From the NCBI GenBank assembly GCA_900553355.1, contig USDK01000013.1, positions 1-51,280 on the forward strand: 51,280 nt of DNA. Reading direction: 5' to 3'. This document shows, one piece after another, positions 40,822 to 50,163 of this stretch (position 1 is its first letter; each line of letters starts with the position of its first letter). This DNA comes from an uncultured Lachnospiraceae bacterium. Its GTDB lineage: Bacteria; Bacillota; Clostridia; Lachnospirales; Lachnospiraceae. A program made the position numbers and the translations under genes. Below the pieces are notes generated by a model, which was given only the letters and a program-made list of their open reading frames with translations, was not told where the DNA came from and searched no databases.

Positions 40822-41884
40822 ATACCAGAGAGTCAATAACTTCCTTTACCGTCTCGATCCGCTTTGCCCGGTACGCACAGGCACCGCAGAACAAAAGCGC
40901 CTCGTCCAGCTCTCCCTTTGCCGCATGGATCAGGGCATCGGTGATACAATACGGGATTTCCGCAGGATTACATTTGTGAAGACAACCATGGCAAGGGGAG
41001 TGAGGGATCTTTTCCCCTGCCATGACCCGTTCGATAAATGTATTCCGGATCGCCCGCCCCGGCATTCCCACCGGACTTTTCACGATCATAATATCCTTCT
41101 CATCTGCCTGAATGTATGCTTCTTTATAGCGGATATCTGCATCACATTCCTCTGTTGTGACAAATCTGGTCGCCACCTGAACAGCATCTACCCCCAGGGA
41201 AAATGCATGATCTGCCTGTTCTCTGTCACAGATCCCGCCGGCCAACGCCGTGGGAATCTGTTTTCCATAACGCTCTTCATACTTTTTAACCAGGCCAAGG
41301 ATCTGTTTTACTTCTTCATCATAGGAATCATCCGCCTGTCCCTGATAGGTTTTCAGTTCCTCCAGATGAAACCCCAGATGTCCGCCGGCCTTCGGTCCTT
41401 CAATGACCAGAAGATCCGGGATCCTTTTATATTTCCGGTCCCAGTACTTAAGGATCACTGACGCAGATTTGGCGGTAGACACAATGGGCGCAAGCTTGAT
41501 ATCCGATCCCTCCGCAAATTTAGGCAGATCTGTCGGAAGTCCTGCCCCGGAAATGATCAGATCAGCGCCGGCGTCGATAACGGCTTTTACATAATCCTCA
41601 TATCCGCGCATCGCTACCATCAGATTAAATCCAATGATACCGTCCGGGGAAATGGCCCTTGCCTTCTCATACTCCGTTCTGACAGCCCTTAGGTTTGCCG
41701 CCTTGGGATCCCGGTCAAAATCCGGATCCCGGAAACCAATCTGGGCGGCAGAGATAATCCCTATGCCGCCCTCCTTTGCAACTGCCCCGGCCAGGCCGCC
41801 AAGGCTGATGCCAACCCCCATGCCGCCCTGAATAACCGGAACCTTTGCCTCTATGTTTCCTATCTTCAATGGTTTTCTATCCAT
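40820..41884 (-). CDS. Nitronate monooxygenase / FabK-like flavoprotein with Cys-rich tail
   Basis: 354 residues, a TIM-barrel FMN protein: VPVIQGGMGVGISLGGLAGA, LIISGAGLPTDLP, VIEGPKAGGHLGFH, and ALAGGICDREQADHAFSLGV. The 60-residue C-terminal extension carries cysteines (SPCHGCLHKCNP, PYC, FCGACAYRAKR) that could bind a metal cluster; FabK proper lacks these. It is the last gene of the fatty-acid operon, 28 bases after accDA. It may be a nitronate monooxygenase or an acyl-related oxidoreductase; the reaction is not certain. A true FabK is present in the same operon. Confidence 0.8.
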   Translation of the reverse strand: MDRKPLKIGNIEAKVPVIQGGMGVGISLGGLAGAVAKEGGIGIISAAQIGFRDPDFDRDPKAANLRAVRTEYEKARAISPDGIIGFNLMVAMRGYEDYVKAVIDAGADLIISGAGLPTDLPKFAEGSDIKLAPIVSTAKSASVILKYWDRKYKRIPDLLVIEGPKAGGHLGFHLEELKTYQGQADDSYDEEVKQILGLVKKYEERYGKQIPTALAGGICDREQADHAFSLGVDAVQVATRFVTTEECDADIRYKEAYIQADEKDIMIVKSPVGMPGRAIRNTFIERVMAGEKIPHSPCHGCLHKCNPAEIPYCITDALIHAAKGELDEALLFCGACAYRAKRIETVKEVIDSLV

Positions 41885-41912
41885 GAATCTATCTCCTATC
41901 CTCCCCGGCTGA

Positions 41913-43631
41913 TTACATCCGGCGGAATCTCTGATACCTGTGTTCCGTCAGTTCATCCGCAGACATTTTTCCGTAATGCGTGATAAATCCGCGGATCTTT
42001 TCATCCATTTCTCTGGTGACTTCTTTCAGATTCTGCACCGTATAATGTCCCGGCTCCAGGAACACATGCTCCACAATACCAAGCTCATACAGGTCTCCTG
42101 CCGTCAGCTTCATCACTCCTGCAGCCTCTTTGGCTTTACTGCTGTCCTTCCAGAGAATGCTGGCAAAGCCTTCCGGAGACAGAATGGAGTAAATAGAGTT
42201 TTCCAGCATCCAGACCTCGTCGGCCACAGCCATGGCAAGGGCGCCGCCGCTGCCTCCTTCTCCGATGACGACAGACAGAACCGGCACCTTAAGTCCGGAC
42301 ATCTCATAAAGATTTCTGGCAATCGCCTCGCCCTGTCCTCTTTCTTCCGCTTCCAGTCCGCAGAACGCTCCCGGCGTATCTACAAAACAGATGACCGGAC
42401 GGCCAAATTTTTCTGCCTGCTTCATCAAGCGAAGCGCTTTCCGGTATCCGTCCGGAGAAGGCATTCCAAAGTTATGCTCAATGTTTTCCTTGGTGTTGGT
42501 TCCTTTTTCCTGAGCGATCACCGTCACCGGCATCCCATGAAAATATGCGATTCCGCCGATGATGGCCCGGTCATCTTTATAATAACGGTCTCCGTGAAGT
42601 TCCATGAAATCCGTAAATAACGCATGGATATAGTCGCTTCCCACCGGCCGGTCCTTCATTCTTGAGATCTGTACCCGGTCCCAGGCGTCCGCCACCTGGT
42701 TATGGAGGTGAAGACCCTCAGGACTCTCGCAGGTACCTTCTGCGTCTTCCATTTCCCTTATGGCACTTCCTTCCCGGCTGTGCATCCTCAGAATTTCACC
42801 CAAGGTTTCCCGAAGCTTGGGACGTTCCACAATGGCGTCTACAAAACCATGTTCCACCAGGAACTCTGCCCTCTGGAACCCTTTTGGCAATTTCTGCCCG
42901 ATGGTCTGTTCAATGACTCTGGGCCCTGCAAAACCAATCAGAGCTCCCGGCTCTGCCAGGATGATATCTCCCAGCATGGCAAAGCTTGCGGTCACGCCTC
43001 CGGTCGTCGGATCAGTCAGCACCGTCACATAGAGAAGCCCTGCATCACTATGGCGTTTTAATGCCGCCGAAGTCTTTGCCATCTGCATCAGAGAGACAAT
43101 CCCTTCCTGCATTCTGGCTCCTCCGGAGCAGGTAAACAGAATAACCGGCAGCCTCTCTTCGGTGGCACGCTCAATGGCACGGGTAATCTTTTCTCCGACC
43201 ACCTCTCCCATACTGGCCATCATGAAACGTCCGTCACAGACGCCGATCACCGTTTCCTGTCCCTGGATCTTGACTTTTCCAGTAACGACGGCCTCTTTCA
43301 GACCTGTTTTCTCCTGAAGATGGGCAATCTTTTCTTCATATCCCTTATAATGCAGAGGATTCCTGGTGGTCAGCCCTTTATCCCATTCCTCAAAGGTTCC
43401 TTCGTCCCCTACCATTTCAATCCGGCGGTAGGCATGGACACGGAAATATCCGCCGCATTTCGGACAGATATAGTATCCCTTTTTGACATCCTCGGCGATG
43501 ATGGCGCCGCCGCACTTGTTGCACTTGCGCAGCAGTCCCTCCGGCACCTCCGGATGGGAATGGTTCAGCGCGATATATGATTTTCTGGCAGATGATAATC
43601 TGGTCTTTTTAAACATATTGTCTAGCTTCAT
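41913..43631 (-). CDS. accDA: Acetyl-CoA carboxylase carboxyltransferase, fused beta and alpha subunits
   Basis: 572 residues. The N-terminal part is AccD with the zinc ribbon CNKCGGAII...YYICPKCGG and FTCSGGARMQEGIVSLMQMA; from about residue 300 the sequence is AccA (RPVGSDYIHALFTDFMELHG, VICFVDTPGAFCGLEAEERG, VIGEGGSGGALAMAVADEVW). The usual AccA N-terminal helical extension is shortened. Separate accD and accA are more common in bacteria, so this is a natural fusion, without frameshift signs. It transfers carboxyl from biotin to acetyl-CoA to make malonyl-CoA. Start ATG at 43629-43631 has AAGGTG upstream. Confidence 0.93.
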   Translation of the reverse strand: MKLDNMFKKTRLSSARKSYIALNHSHPEVPEGLLRKCNKCGGAIIAEDVKKGYYICPKCGGYFRVHAYRRIEMVGDEGTFEEWDKGLTTRNPLHYKGYEEKIAHLQEKTGLKEAVVTGKVKIQGQETVIGVCDGRFMMASMGEVVGEKITRAIERATEERLPVILFTCSGGARMQEGIVSLMQMAKTSAALKRHSDAGLLYVTVLTDPTTGGVTASFAMLGDIILAEPGALIGFAGPRVIEQTIGQKLPKGFQRAEFLVEHGFVDAIVERPKLRETLGEILRMHSREGSAIREMEDAEGTCESPEGLHLHNQVADAWDRVQISRMKDRPVGSDYIHALFTDFMELHGDRYYKDDRAIIGGIAYFHGMPVTVIAQEKGTNTKENIEHNFGMPSPDGYRKALRLMKQAEKFGRPVICFVDTPGAFCGLEAEERGQGEAIARNLYEMSGLKVPVLSVVIGEGGSGGALAMAVADEVWMLENSIYSILSPEGFASILWKDSSKAKEAAGVMKLTAGDLYELGIVEHVFLEPGHYTVQNLKEVTREMDEKIRGFITHYGKMSADELTEHRYQRFRRM

Positions 43632-43656
43632 AGGACTTCACCTTCTATCCTTCAAT

Positions 43657-44991
43657 CTATAATCTTTCAATAAACTCAATATCAATATTTCCAGAGCGGT
43701 AATCCGGATGATTCAGGATCTCATACTGGTAATCTACGTTGGTATCAATGCCTTCGATGATCACCTCTCCCAGAGCGCTCTGCATTTTCCGGATGGCCTC
43801 CTTGCGGTTCTTAGCCCATACGATCAGTTTCGCCACCATGGAATCATAGTAAGGCGGGATCGTATAGCCGCTGTAGATAGCAGAATCAATACGGATCCCC
43901 TTGCCGCCCGGCAGATACATGTCTGTGATGGTTCCAGGGGAGGGACGAAAACCTTTCTCTGGATTCTCTGCGTTGATACGGCACTCGATGGCATGGCCGG
44001 ACAGGTGTACGTCTTCCTGGGTATAGGAAAGTTTCTCTCCGGATGCGATCCGAATCTGCTCCTTCACCAGGTCGATGCCAGTCACCCACTCTGTCACCGG
44101 ATGTTCTACCTGGATCCTGGTATTCATCTCCATAAAATAGAAGTTTCCATTTTTCTCCAGCAGAAATTCAATGGTTCCTGCATTTTCATAATGGGATGCC
44201 TTTGCCGCTTTGACGGCCGCCTCTCCCATTTTCTGCCGCAGTTCTTCATCAAGGGCAGGAGACGGAGATTCTTCGATCATTTTCTGATGATTTCTCTGGA
44301 CTGAGCAGTCCCGTTCTCCCAGATGGATCACGTTGCCATATTTATCCGCAAGAATCTGAAATTCTATATGCCTTGGACGCTGCACAAAATGTTCAATGTA
44401 CATGGTATTGTCGCCAAAAGCCATCTGGCTTTCCTTCTGGGCGGTCTGGAAGCTTTTTGCAAACTCCTCTGGCGTTTCTGCTACCCGCATGCCTTTTCCG
44501 CCTCCGCCAAGGGCTGCCTTGATGATGACCGGATATCCGATCTCGGCAGCCACTTTAGCTCCCGTCTCGGCATCATAGATAGGGTCTTTACTTCCCGGAA
44601 TAACCGGAACACCGGCTGCGATCATGGTATTTCTTGCCTCCTGCTTGTTTCCCAGGCTGGCAATGACCTTAGAATTTGGCCCGATAAAAGTAATATTACA
44701 CTGCTCACACAGCTCTGCAAATTTACTGTTTTCTGATAAAAAACCAAACCCCGGATGGATCGCGTCTGCTCCGCTTACGATCGTGGCGCTGATGATACGG
44801 TCCATACTCAGATAGCTCTCAGAAGACGGCGCCGGTCCGATACAGATGGCCTCATCTGCAAGCTTGGTGTGGAGTGCTTCCTTATCCGCCTCTGAATAAA
44901 CGGCTACAGTCTCAATCCCCATCTCCCGGCATGCCCGGATGATACGGACCGCGATCTCGCCGCGGTTCGCGATCAATACTTTCTTAATCAT
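43657..44991 (-). CDS. accC: Biotin carboxylase subunit of acetyl-CoA carboxylase
   Basis: 444 residues, typical length. N-terminal IKKVLIANRGEIAVRIIRAC, ATP-grasp glycine loop IIKAALGGGGKGMRV, and catalytic-region motifs EMNTRIQVEHPVTEWVTGID and SGHAIECRINAENP. It carboxylates the biotin on AccB using ATP and bicarbonate. It lies 10 bases after fabZ and 25 bases before accDA. Confidence 0.97.
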   Translation of the reverse strand: MIKKVLIANRGEIAVRIIRACREMGIETVAVYSEADKEALHTKLADEAICIGPAPSSESYLSMDRIISATIVSGADAIHPGFGFLSENSKFAELCEQCNITFIGPNSKVIASLGNKQEARNTMIAAGVPVIPGSKDPIYDAETGAKVAAEIGYPVIIKAALGGGGKGMRVAETPEEFAKSFQTAQKESQMAFGDNTMYIEHFVQRPRHIEFQILADKYGNVIHLGERDCSVQRNHQKMIEESPSPALDEELRQKMGEAAVKAAKASHYENAGTIEFLLEKNGNFYFMEMNTRIQVEHPVTEWVTGIDLVKEQIRIASGEKLSYTQEDVHLSGHAIECRINAENPEKGFRPSPGTITDMYLPGGKGIRIDSAIYSGYTIPPYYDSMVAKLIVWAKNRKEAIRKMQSALGEVIIEGIDTNVDYQYEILNHPDYRSGNIDIEFIERL

Positions 44992-45001
44992 TCCTGTTCA
45001 C

Positions 45002-45430
45002 CTACCCGATCATAAAGGTCAGTTCTGCGCTGACCACTGTCTTTCCGTCTACGCTTGCGATCGCCTCGCCCACACCCACAGGGCCTTTCTGCTTGATAAT
45101 CTTTGTCTCCAGGCGCACTTTATCACCCGGTACGATCTTTCCTTTAAACTTACATTTATTAATACCGCCGAAATATGCGATCTTGCCACGGTTTTCTTCT
45201 ACGCTCAAAATTGCCACCGCGCCTACCTGGGCCAGTGCTTCCACTGTCAGGACGCCTGGCATTACCGGCTCCTGTGGAAAATGTCCGGCAAAAAACTCTT
45301 CCCGGTAAGACACACATTTATACCCGACCGCATACTGTCCCGGCTCATAATCTTCGATATAGTCAATAAGCAGGAACGGATGGCGGTGAGGGATGATTTC
45401 TTTGATCTGATTGATATCCAAATGATTCAT
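45002..45430 (-). CDS. fabZ: 3-hydroxyacyl-ACP dehydratase FabZ
   Basis: 142 residues, hot-dog fold. The active site is visible: PHRHPFLLIDYIEDYEPG (His), FAGHFPQEPVMPGVLTVEAL (Glu in the helix). It removes water from 3-hydroxyacyl-ACP. AGGAGG lies before the ATG; 9 bases separate it from accB. Confidence 0.96.
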   Translation of the reverse strand: MNHLDINQIKEIIPHRHPFLLIDYIEDYEPGQYAVGYKCVSYREEFFAGHFPQEPVMPGVLTVEALAQVGAVAILSVEENRGKIAYFGGINKCKFKGKIVPGDKVRLETKIIKQKGPVGVGEAIASVDGKTVVSAELTFMIG

Positions 45431-45439
45431 AGCTTCCTC

Positions 45440-45919
45440 CTAGACAATGCGGAACAACGGCTGTCCGTATTCTACCGGCTGTCCGTTTTCCACCAGAACT
45501 TCCGCGATTTTTCCATCAAAATCACTTTCAATCTCGTTCATCAGCTTCATAGCCTCTACAATTGCCAGCGTCTGGCCTTTTTTTACCGTATCTCCCACAG
45601 CCACAAAAGGATCTGCGTCCTCTGCCGGGGCTGCGTAAAAGGTTCCCACCAACGGAGATTTCACAATATTTCCCGGCTTATCAGCCGCTTCGTCTGCGGA
45701 CGCTTCTGGCTGAACGGCTGCCGGTGCGACTGCGGCCGGCTGGATGGCTGCCGCCGGTACCGGCAGAGCTGCCGGTGCCGCTGCAGGAGCTGCAATCACC
45801 TTCACCTTTCCCTCTTTTTTCGTCAGCTGTATTTTTACACCGTTTTCTTCATATTTCAATCCGGTCAGAGTTGAATCTGAAACGGCATTGATCAACGTAA
45901 TCAGATTTTCAAATTCCAT
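45440..45919 (-). CDS. accB: Biotin carboxyl carrier protein AccB
   Basis: 159 residues: N-terminal helical region, an Ala/Pro-rich linker (about 55-85), and the biotinyl domain with VEAMKLMNEIESDFDG, where the Lys of AMKLM is the biotin site. The start is placed at the Met of MEFENLITLINAV with AAAGG 11 bases upstream; the earlier start at 45946 overlaps fabF. Carrier for carboxyl transfer between AccC and AccDA. Confidence 0.95.
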   Translation of the reverse strand: MEFENLITLINAVSDSTLTGLKYEENGVKIQLTKKEGKVKVIAAPAAAPAALPVPAAAIQPAAVAPAAVQPEASADEAADKPGNIVKSPLVGTFYAAPAEDADPFVAVGDTVKKGQTLAIVEAMKLMNEIESDFDGKIAEVLVENGQPVEYGQPLFRIV

Positions 45920-45935
45920 AGCTTTCAGATCCTTT

Positions 45936-47174
45936 CTACCCTTCATATTTCTTCAGCAGCAGTGTGGCATTATGTCCGCCAAATCCCAGGGAGTTGGTCA
46001 GCACATAGTTCACATCCTTTTCCACCGGTGCACCGACCGCATAATTAAGGTCGCACTCCTCATCGGTCTCCTTCGTGCCCATGGTCTGGTGAATAAATCC
46101 GTCCTGAATCGTCTTGACACAGGTGATGAATTCTACGCCGCCGGCTGCTCCAAGAAGATGGCCGATCATAGACTTGGTCGAATTGATGACCACATTTTTT
46201 GCTGCATCGCCAAGAGCCAGTTTGATAGCTCTGGTCTCAAACAGGTCGTTGTGATGTGTGCTGGTTCCGTGTGCGTTGATATAATCTACCTGCGAAGGTT
46301 CGATGCCGCCCTCTTTCATGGCAAGCTCCATGGCCTTGGCCGCGCCGCTTCCGTCTTCCACCGGAGAAGTGATATGATAAGCATCTCCGGTCGCACCGTA
46401 TCCTACAAGCTCTGCGTAAATCTTTGCTCCTCTTGCCTTTGCATGCTCCAGCTCTTCCAGGATCACCACGCCGGCTCCCTCGCCCAGGACAAAGCCGTTC
46501 CTGTCTTTGTCAAACGGGATAGACGCACGCATAGGATCTGTGGACGTAGAAAGGGCTGTCAGGCTGGTAAAGCCTGCCACACCTGTCGGGCAGATACAGC
46601 TTTCCGTTCCACCGGCCGCAATAATGTCCGCATCTCCATACTGGATTGCTCTTAAAGCATCACCGATACAGTTGGTTCCCGTCGCACAGGCAGTCACAAC
46701 ATTGGTACATTTTCCCTTAAAACCAAGCTGGATAGATACATTTCCTGCCGCCATGTTGGAGATCATCAGAGGCACCATCAGAGGATTTACTTTGGACGGT
46801 CCTTTGGTCTGAATCTTCTCATATTCTTTCTCTACTTCCTGAAGGCTTCCGATTCCCGAACCGATGATCACGCCTGCACGGTACGGATCTTCTTTGGAAA
46901 TGTCAAGCCCTGCGTCTTCGTAGGCCTCCTTTGCCGCTGCCACAGCATACTGTGAAAAGGGCTCCATACGCCTGGAGGCTTTGAAATCCATTCGTTCCTT
47001 TGCCACAAATCCTTTGACTTCTGCGGCAATCTTTACTTTATAGTCTGTCGTATCGAATTTGGTGATCTCTCCGATTCCGACCTTTCCTTCCCTGATACTG
47101 CTCCAGAACTCATCCACCGTATTGCCGATGGGAGTCACAGCTCCAAGTCCTGTCACTACCACTCTTCTTTTCAT
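45936..47174 (-). CDS. fabF: 3-oxoacyl-ACP synthase II FabF
   Basis: 412 residues. The Cys-His-His triad: VVTACATGTNCIGDA (Cys near 163), NAHGTSTHHND (His near 300) and SMIGHLLGAAGGVEF (His near 335). It elongates acyl-ACP with malonyl-ACP. N-terminal MKRRVVVTGLGAVTPIGN is standard. It follows fabG by 54 bases. Confidence 0.97.
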   Translation of the reverse strand: MKRRVVVTGLGAVTPIGNTVDEFWSSIREGKVGIGEITKFDTTDYKVKIAAEVKGFVAKERMDFKASRRMEPFSQYAVAAAKEAYEDAGLDISKEDPYRAGVIIGSGIGSLQEVEKEYEKIQTKGPSKVNPLMVPLMISNMAAGNVSIQLGFKGKCTNVVTACATGTNCIGDALRAIQYGDADIIAAGGTESCICPTGVAGFTSLTALSTSTDPMRASIPFDKDRNGFVLGEGAGVVILEELEHAKARGAKIYAELVGYGATGDAYHITSPVEDGSGAAKAMELAMKEGGIEPSQVDYINAHGTSTHHNDLFETRAIKLALGDAAKNVVINSTKSMIGHLLGAAGGVEFITCVKTIQDGFIHQTMGTKETDEECDLNYAVGAPVEKDVNYVLTNSLGFGGHNATLLLKKYEG

Positions 47175-47228
47175 AGAAACTATCCTTTCATCAATCTAGA
47201 GTTTCAAATTGACCTGCCACAGGCCTCA

Positions 47229-47969
47229 TTACATGACCATGCCTCCGTCTACATGCAGGACCTGGCCGGTGATGTATGCGGCTTCTTCGGATGCAAGGAA
47301 TGCCGCGGCATTTGCCACATCCTCTGGTTTTCCGAAGTGTCCTAACGGAATCTGTGCCTCGGAGGCTTCTTTTACCTTATCTGAAAGTACTTCTGTCATA
47401 TCTGTCTCGATGAATCCCGGCGCAATGGCATTGACCGTGATTCCACGGGAGGCCAGTTCTCTTGCTGTTGCTTTTGTAAGGCCGATCACACCTGCCTTGG
47501 AGGCTGCGTAATTGGCCTGCCCTGCATTTCCGCTGACACCCACAACGGAAGACATGTTGATGATCCGTCCGCTTCTTTGCTTCAGCATCTGTCTGGAGGC
47601 AAAGCGGATGGTGTTGAATGTTCCCTTCAGATTGGTGTCCAGCACGCGGTCAAAATCCTCCTCCGACATCTTCATCAACAGGCCGTCCCTGGTGATCCCG
47701 GCATTGTTCACCAGAATGTCCAGGCTTCCGTGCTCCTTGATAACGGTCTGGATCAATGCTTCACAGGCCGCATAGTCGGAGACGTCGCACTGATAAACCT
47801 CTGCCTGGCCGCCTTCTGCCTCGATCTGGCTTTTTACTGCTTCAGCCTTTTCTTTGGAGCCATTGTAGTTGATGATTACTTTTGCTCCTTCTTTTGCCAG
47901 CTTACATGCGATGGCTTTTCCGATTCCTCTGGATGCGCCGGTCACCAGCGCTACTTTTCCTGTTAACAT
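47229..47969 (-). CDS. fabG: 3-oxoacyl-ACP reductase FabG
   Basis: 246 residues, short-chain dehydrogenase. Cofactor motif ALVTGASRGIGKAIACKLA, NNAGITRDGLLMKM, and catalytic Ser with Y-x3-K in INMSSVVGVSGNAGQANYAA and SKAGVIG. NADPH-dependent reduction of 3-oxoacyl-ACP. Its start overlaps the fabD stop by 7 bases. Confidence 0.97.
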   Translation of the reverse strand: MLTGKVALVTGASRGIGKAIACKLAKEGAKVIINYNGSKEKAEAVKSQIEAEGGQAEVYQCDVSDYAACEALIQTVIKEHGSLDILVNNAGITRDGLLMKMSEEDFDRVLDTNLKGTFNTIRFASRQMLKQRSGRIINMSSVVGVSGNAGQANYAASKAGVIGLTKATARELASRGITVNAIAPGFIETDMTEVLSDKVKEASEAQIPLGHFGKPEDVANAAAFLASEEAAYITGQVLHVDGGMVM

Positions 47970-48892
47970 GAGGCCTCCATTTCCGCAGCCACCTTCTCGA
48001 TATCGGAAAGAGCTGCTATATTATAAACCTTTACTTCTCTGTTGATCTTCTTCATAAATCCGGCCAGAGTCCTTCCCGGGCCGATCTCGATGAAGGTATC
48101 CACACCGTCTGCGATCATTACTTCCATGCTCTGCATCCAGCGCACCGGTGAACTTACCTGTTCTTTTAAAAGCTCCTTGGTACGGCTGATATCTGAAATA
48201 ATCTCTGTTGTCACATTTGTCACATATGGAATCTTCAGTTCGCTTAAGGTGGTCGTCTCAAGCTCCTTCATCAGTTCTTCCCCTGCCGGGGCCAGCATCG
48301 GTGAATGGAAAGGGCCGCTGACGTTGAGCATCACCGTTCTTTTTGCACCCGCTTCCTTCAGAGCTTCGGCCGCCTCTTCTACAGCCTCTGTCTTTCCGGT
48401 AATCACGATCTGTCCCGGGCAGTTATAGTTGGCAATGGTGACTCCATCAATGGGCTCAATGACCTCCTCGATCTTTGCCGCATCCATGGCCATAACTGCA
48501 CACATAGCGCCTTCTCCTGCCGGAACAGTATTCTGCATCAGGATTCCACGTTTTCTCACCAGTCGGATGGCGTCCAGCTCCTCCATTCCGCCCGCTGCAG
48601 CGATGGCGGAATATTCTCCCAGGCTTAGGCCTGCCGTCATATCCGCATGGATCCCGTGTTCTTCTACGACTCTTGTCATGGCAAGCGTGGTGGTCACCAG
48701 CGCTGCCTGTGTATATTCGGTCAGGTCAAGCTTATCATTTTCTTCAAAGCACAGAGCCTTCATATCCAGCCCCAGCGCCTCACCGGCCTGGTCGAAAAGC
48801 TCTCTTGCCGAAGCACAGTTTTCATAGAAATCTGCGCCCATGCCTGCTTTCTGTGCTCCCTGTCCGGGATAGATAAATGCAATCTTACTCAT
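47963..48892 (-). CDS. fabD: Malonyl-CoA:ACP transacylase FabD
   Basis: 309 residues. The nucleophile motif is TAGLSLGEYSAI (G-x-S-x-G, with Leu in place of the more usual His before Ser); the catalytic His is in VSGPFHSPMLAPAG near residue 198. N-terminal IAFIYPGQGAQKAGMG is typical. It loads malonyl groups on ACP. Starts within the last 8 bases of fabK and overlaps fabG, so translation is coupled. Confidence 0.96.
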   Translation of the reverse strand: MSKIAFIYPGQGAQKAGMGADFYENCASARELFDQAGEALGLDMKALCFEENDKLDLTEYTQAALVTTTLAMTRVVEEHGIHADMTAGLSLGEYSAIAAAGGMEELDAIRLVRKRGILMQNTVPAGEGAMCAVMAMDAAKIEEVIEPIDGVTIANYNCPGQIVITGKTEAVEEAAEALKEAGAKRTVMLNVSGPFHSPMLAPAGEELMKELETTTLSELKIPYVTNVTTEIISDISRTKELLKEQVSSPVRWMQSMEVMIADGVDTFIEIGPGRTLAGFMKKINREVKVYNIAALSDIEKVAAEMEASC

Positions 48893-49823
48893 AAAAACCT
48901 GCCCCTTTGATCAGTGCATCTGTCTCTTTTACCAGCTTCTGGATCAGATCCTTACAGGACATTCTTTCCTTTACCATACCAGCGATCTGTCCTGCCATCA
49001 CACTTCCGTTCTTTACATCACCGTCTACGACAGCTCTTCTTAATCCGCCAAGTGTGAGCTTTTCCAGTTCCTCGAAGCTTGCACCGTTATTTTCTAATTC
49101 TAAGTATTTCTTGGTCATATCATTGCGGAGGGCTCTGACCGGATGTCCGGTGGTTCTTCCTGTTACACGGGAATCAATGTCCTTCGCCTTGATAATTCTC
49201 TCTTTGTAATTTTCGTGTACCTGGGACTCGTCTGTTACTACGAAATGAGTTCCCATCTGTACGCCTTTTGCGCCCAGCATAAATGCTGCCGCGATTCCAC
49301 GGCCGTCTGCGATACCGCCTGCGGCGATGACCGGGATGTTTACTGCATCTACCACCTGCGGAACCAGTACCATGGTGGTATTCTCGCCGATATGTCCGCC
49401 TGCTTCGCTTCCCTCTGCTACCAGTGCGTCAGCTCCGCAGCGCTCCATACGTTTTGCCAGGGCGACAGAAGCAACGACCGGAATCACCTTTACGCCAGCT
49501 TCCTTCCACATCGCCATGTATTTTTCCGGATTTCCTGCACCGGTCGTTACGACTTTTACGCCTTCTTCTGCTACGACCTTTGCCACTTCATCCGCATATG
49601 GACTCATCAGCATAATGTTGACACCAAATGGCTTATCTGTCAGCTTCTTTGCCTCGCGGATCTGATCTCTCACCCAGTCAGCCGGTGCGCTGGCTGCGCC
49701 GATCAGTCCAAGGCCCCCGGCCTCTGATACAGCTGCTGCCAGATGGTATTCTGCCACCCAGGCCATACCTCCCTGAATGATTGGATATTCGATTCCTAAT
49801 AATTTCGTTACTTCTGTCTTCAT
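48885..49823 (-). CDS. fabK: Enoyl-ACP reductase FabK (FMN-dependent)
   Basis: 312 residues, the usual FabK length. Flavin-barrel motifs: EYPIIQGGMAWVAEYHLAAA, VTTGAGNPEKYM, LVAEGSEAGGHIGENTTM and AAGGIADGRGIAAAFMLGAK. It carries out the last reduction of the elongation cycle in place of FabI. It precedes fabD with an 8-base overlap and follows acpP by 46 bases. Confidence 0.94.
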   Translation of the reverse strand: MKTEVTKLLGIEYPIIQGGMAWVAEYHLAAAVSEAGGLGLIGAASAPADWVRDQIREAKKLTDKPFGVNIMLMSPYADEVAKVVAEEGVKVVTTGAGNPEKYMAMWKEAGVKVIPVVASVALAKRMERCGADALVAEGSEAGGHIGENTTMVLVPQVVDAVNIPVIAAGGIADGRGIAAAFMLGAKGVQMGTHFVVTDESQVHENYKERIIKAKDIDSRVTGRTTGHPVRALRNDMTKKYLELENNGASFEELEKLTLGGLRRAVVDGDVKNGSVMAGQIAGMVKERMSCKDLIQKLVKETDALIKGAGFYE

Positions 49824-49869
49824 CTTTCAAACCCCGCTTTTCATTCTTTGTAAGTTTTCCAGTTTCTGA

Positions 49870-50097
49870 TTATTCTTTGTGAGACTCAATATAGGAAATT
49901 ACGTCGCCTACAGTTGCAATCTTTTCCAGATCCTCTGTCGGGATCTCGATGTCATATTCTTCTTCCAGAGCCATAACAAGCTCAAACAGATCCAGGGAAT
50001 CTGCTCCCAGGTCTTCTTTGAAGGAAGATTCCTCTGTAATGCTTTCTGCGTCTACTCCTAAGTTCTCAGCTACTAATTCTTTGATTCTCTCTAACAT
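49870..50097 (-). CDS. acpP: Acyl carrier protein
   Basis: 75 residues. The phosphopantetheine attachment site is EDLGADSLDLFELVMALEEE (Ser of DSL). The start MLERIKELVAENLGVD has GGAG 8 bases upstream; an in-frame ATG at 50121 adds only eight unlikely residues. Carrier of growing acyl chains for the enzymes of this operon. Confidence 0.97.
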   Translation of the reverse strand: MLERIKELVAENLGVDAESITEESSFKEDLGADSLDLFELVMALEEEYDIEIPTEDLEKIATVGDVISYIESHKE

Positions 50098-50163
50098 GGT
50101 CTTGTCTCCTCTTTCATTCATACTTTGGTTTTCATTTTTATTGATAAACTGCGTCTTTGCAGC

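Noticed and set aside
40820..41884. A second FabK
   Set aside because: The flavin barrel is similar, but the protein is longer and has a Cys-rich C-terminus absent from FabK; nitronate monooxygenase family is safer.
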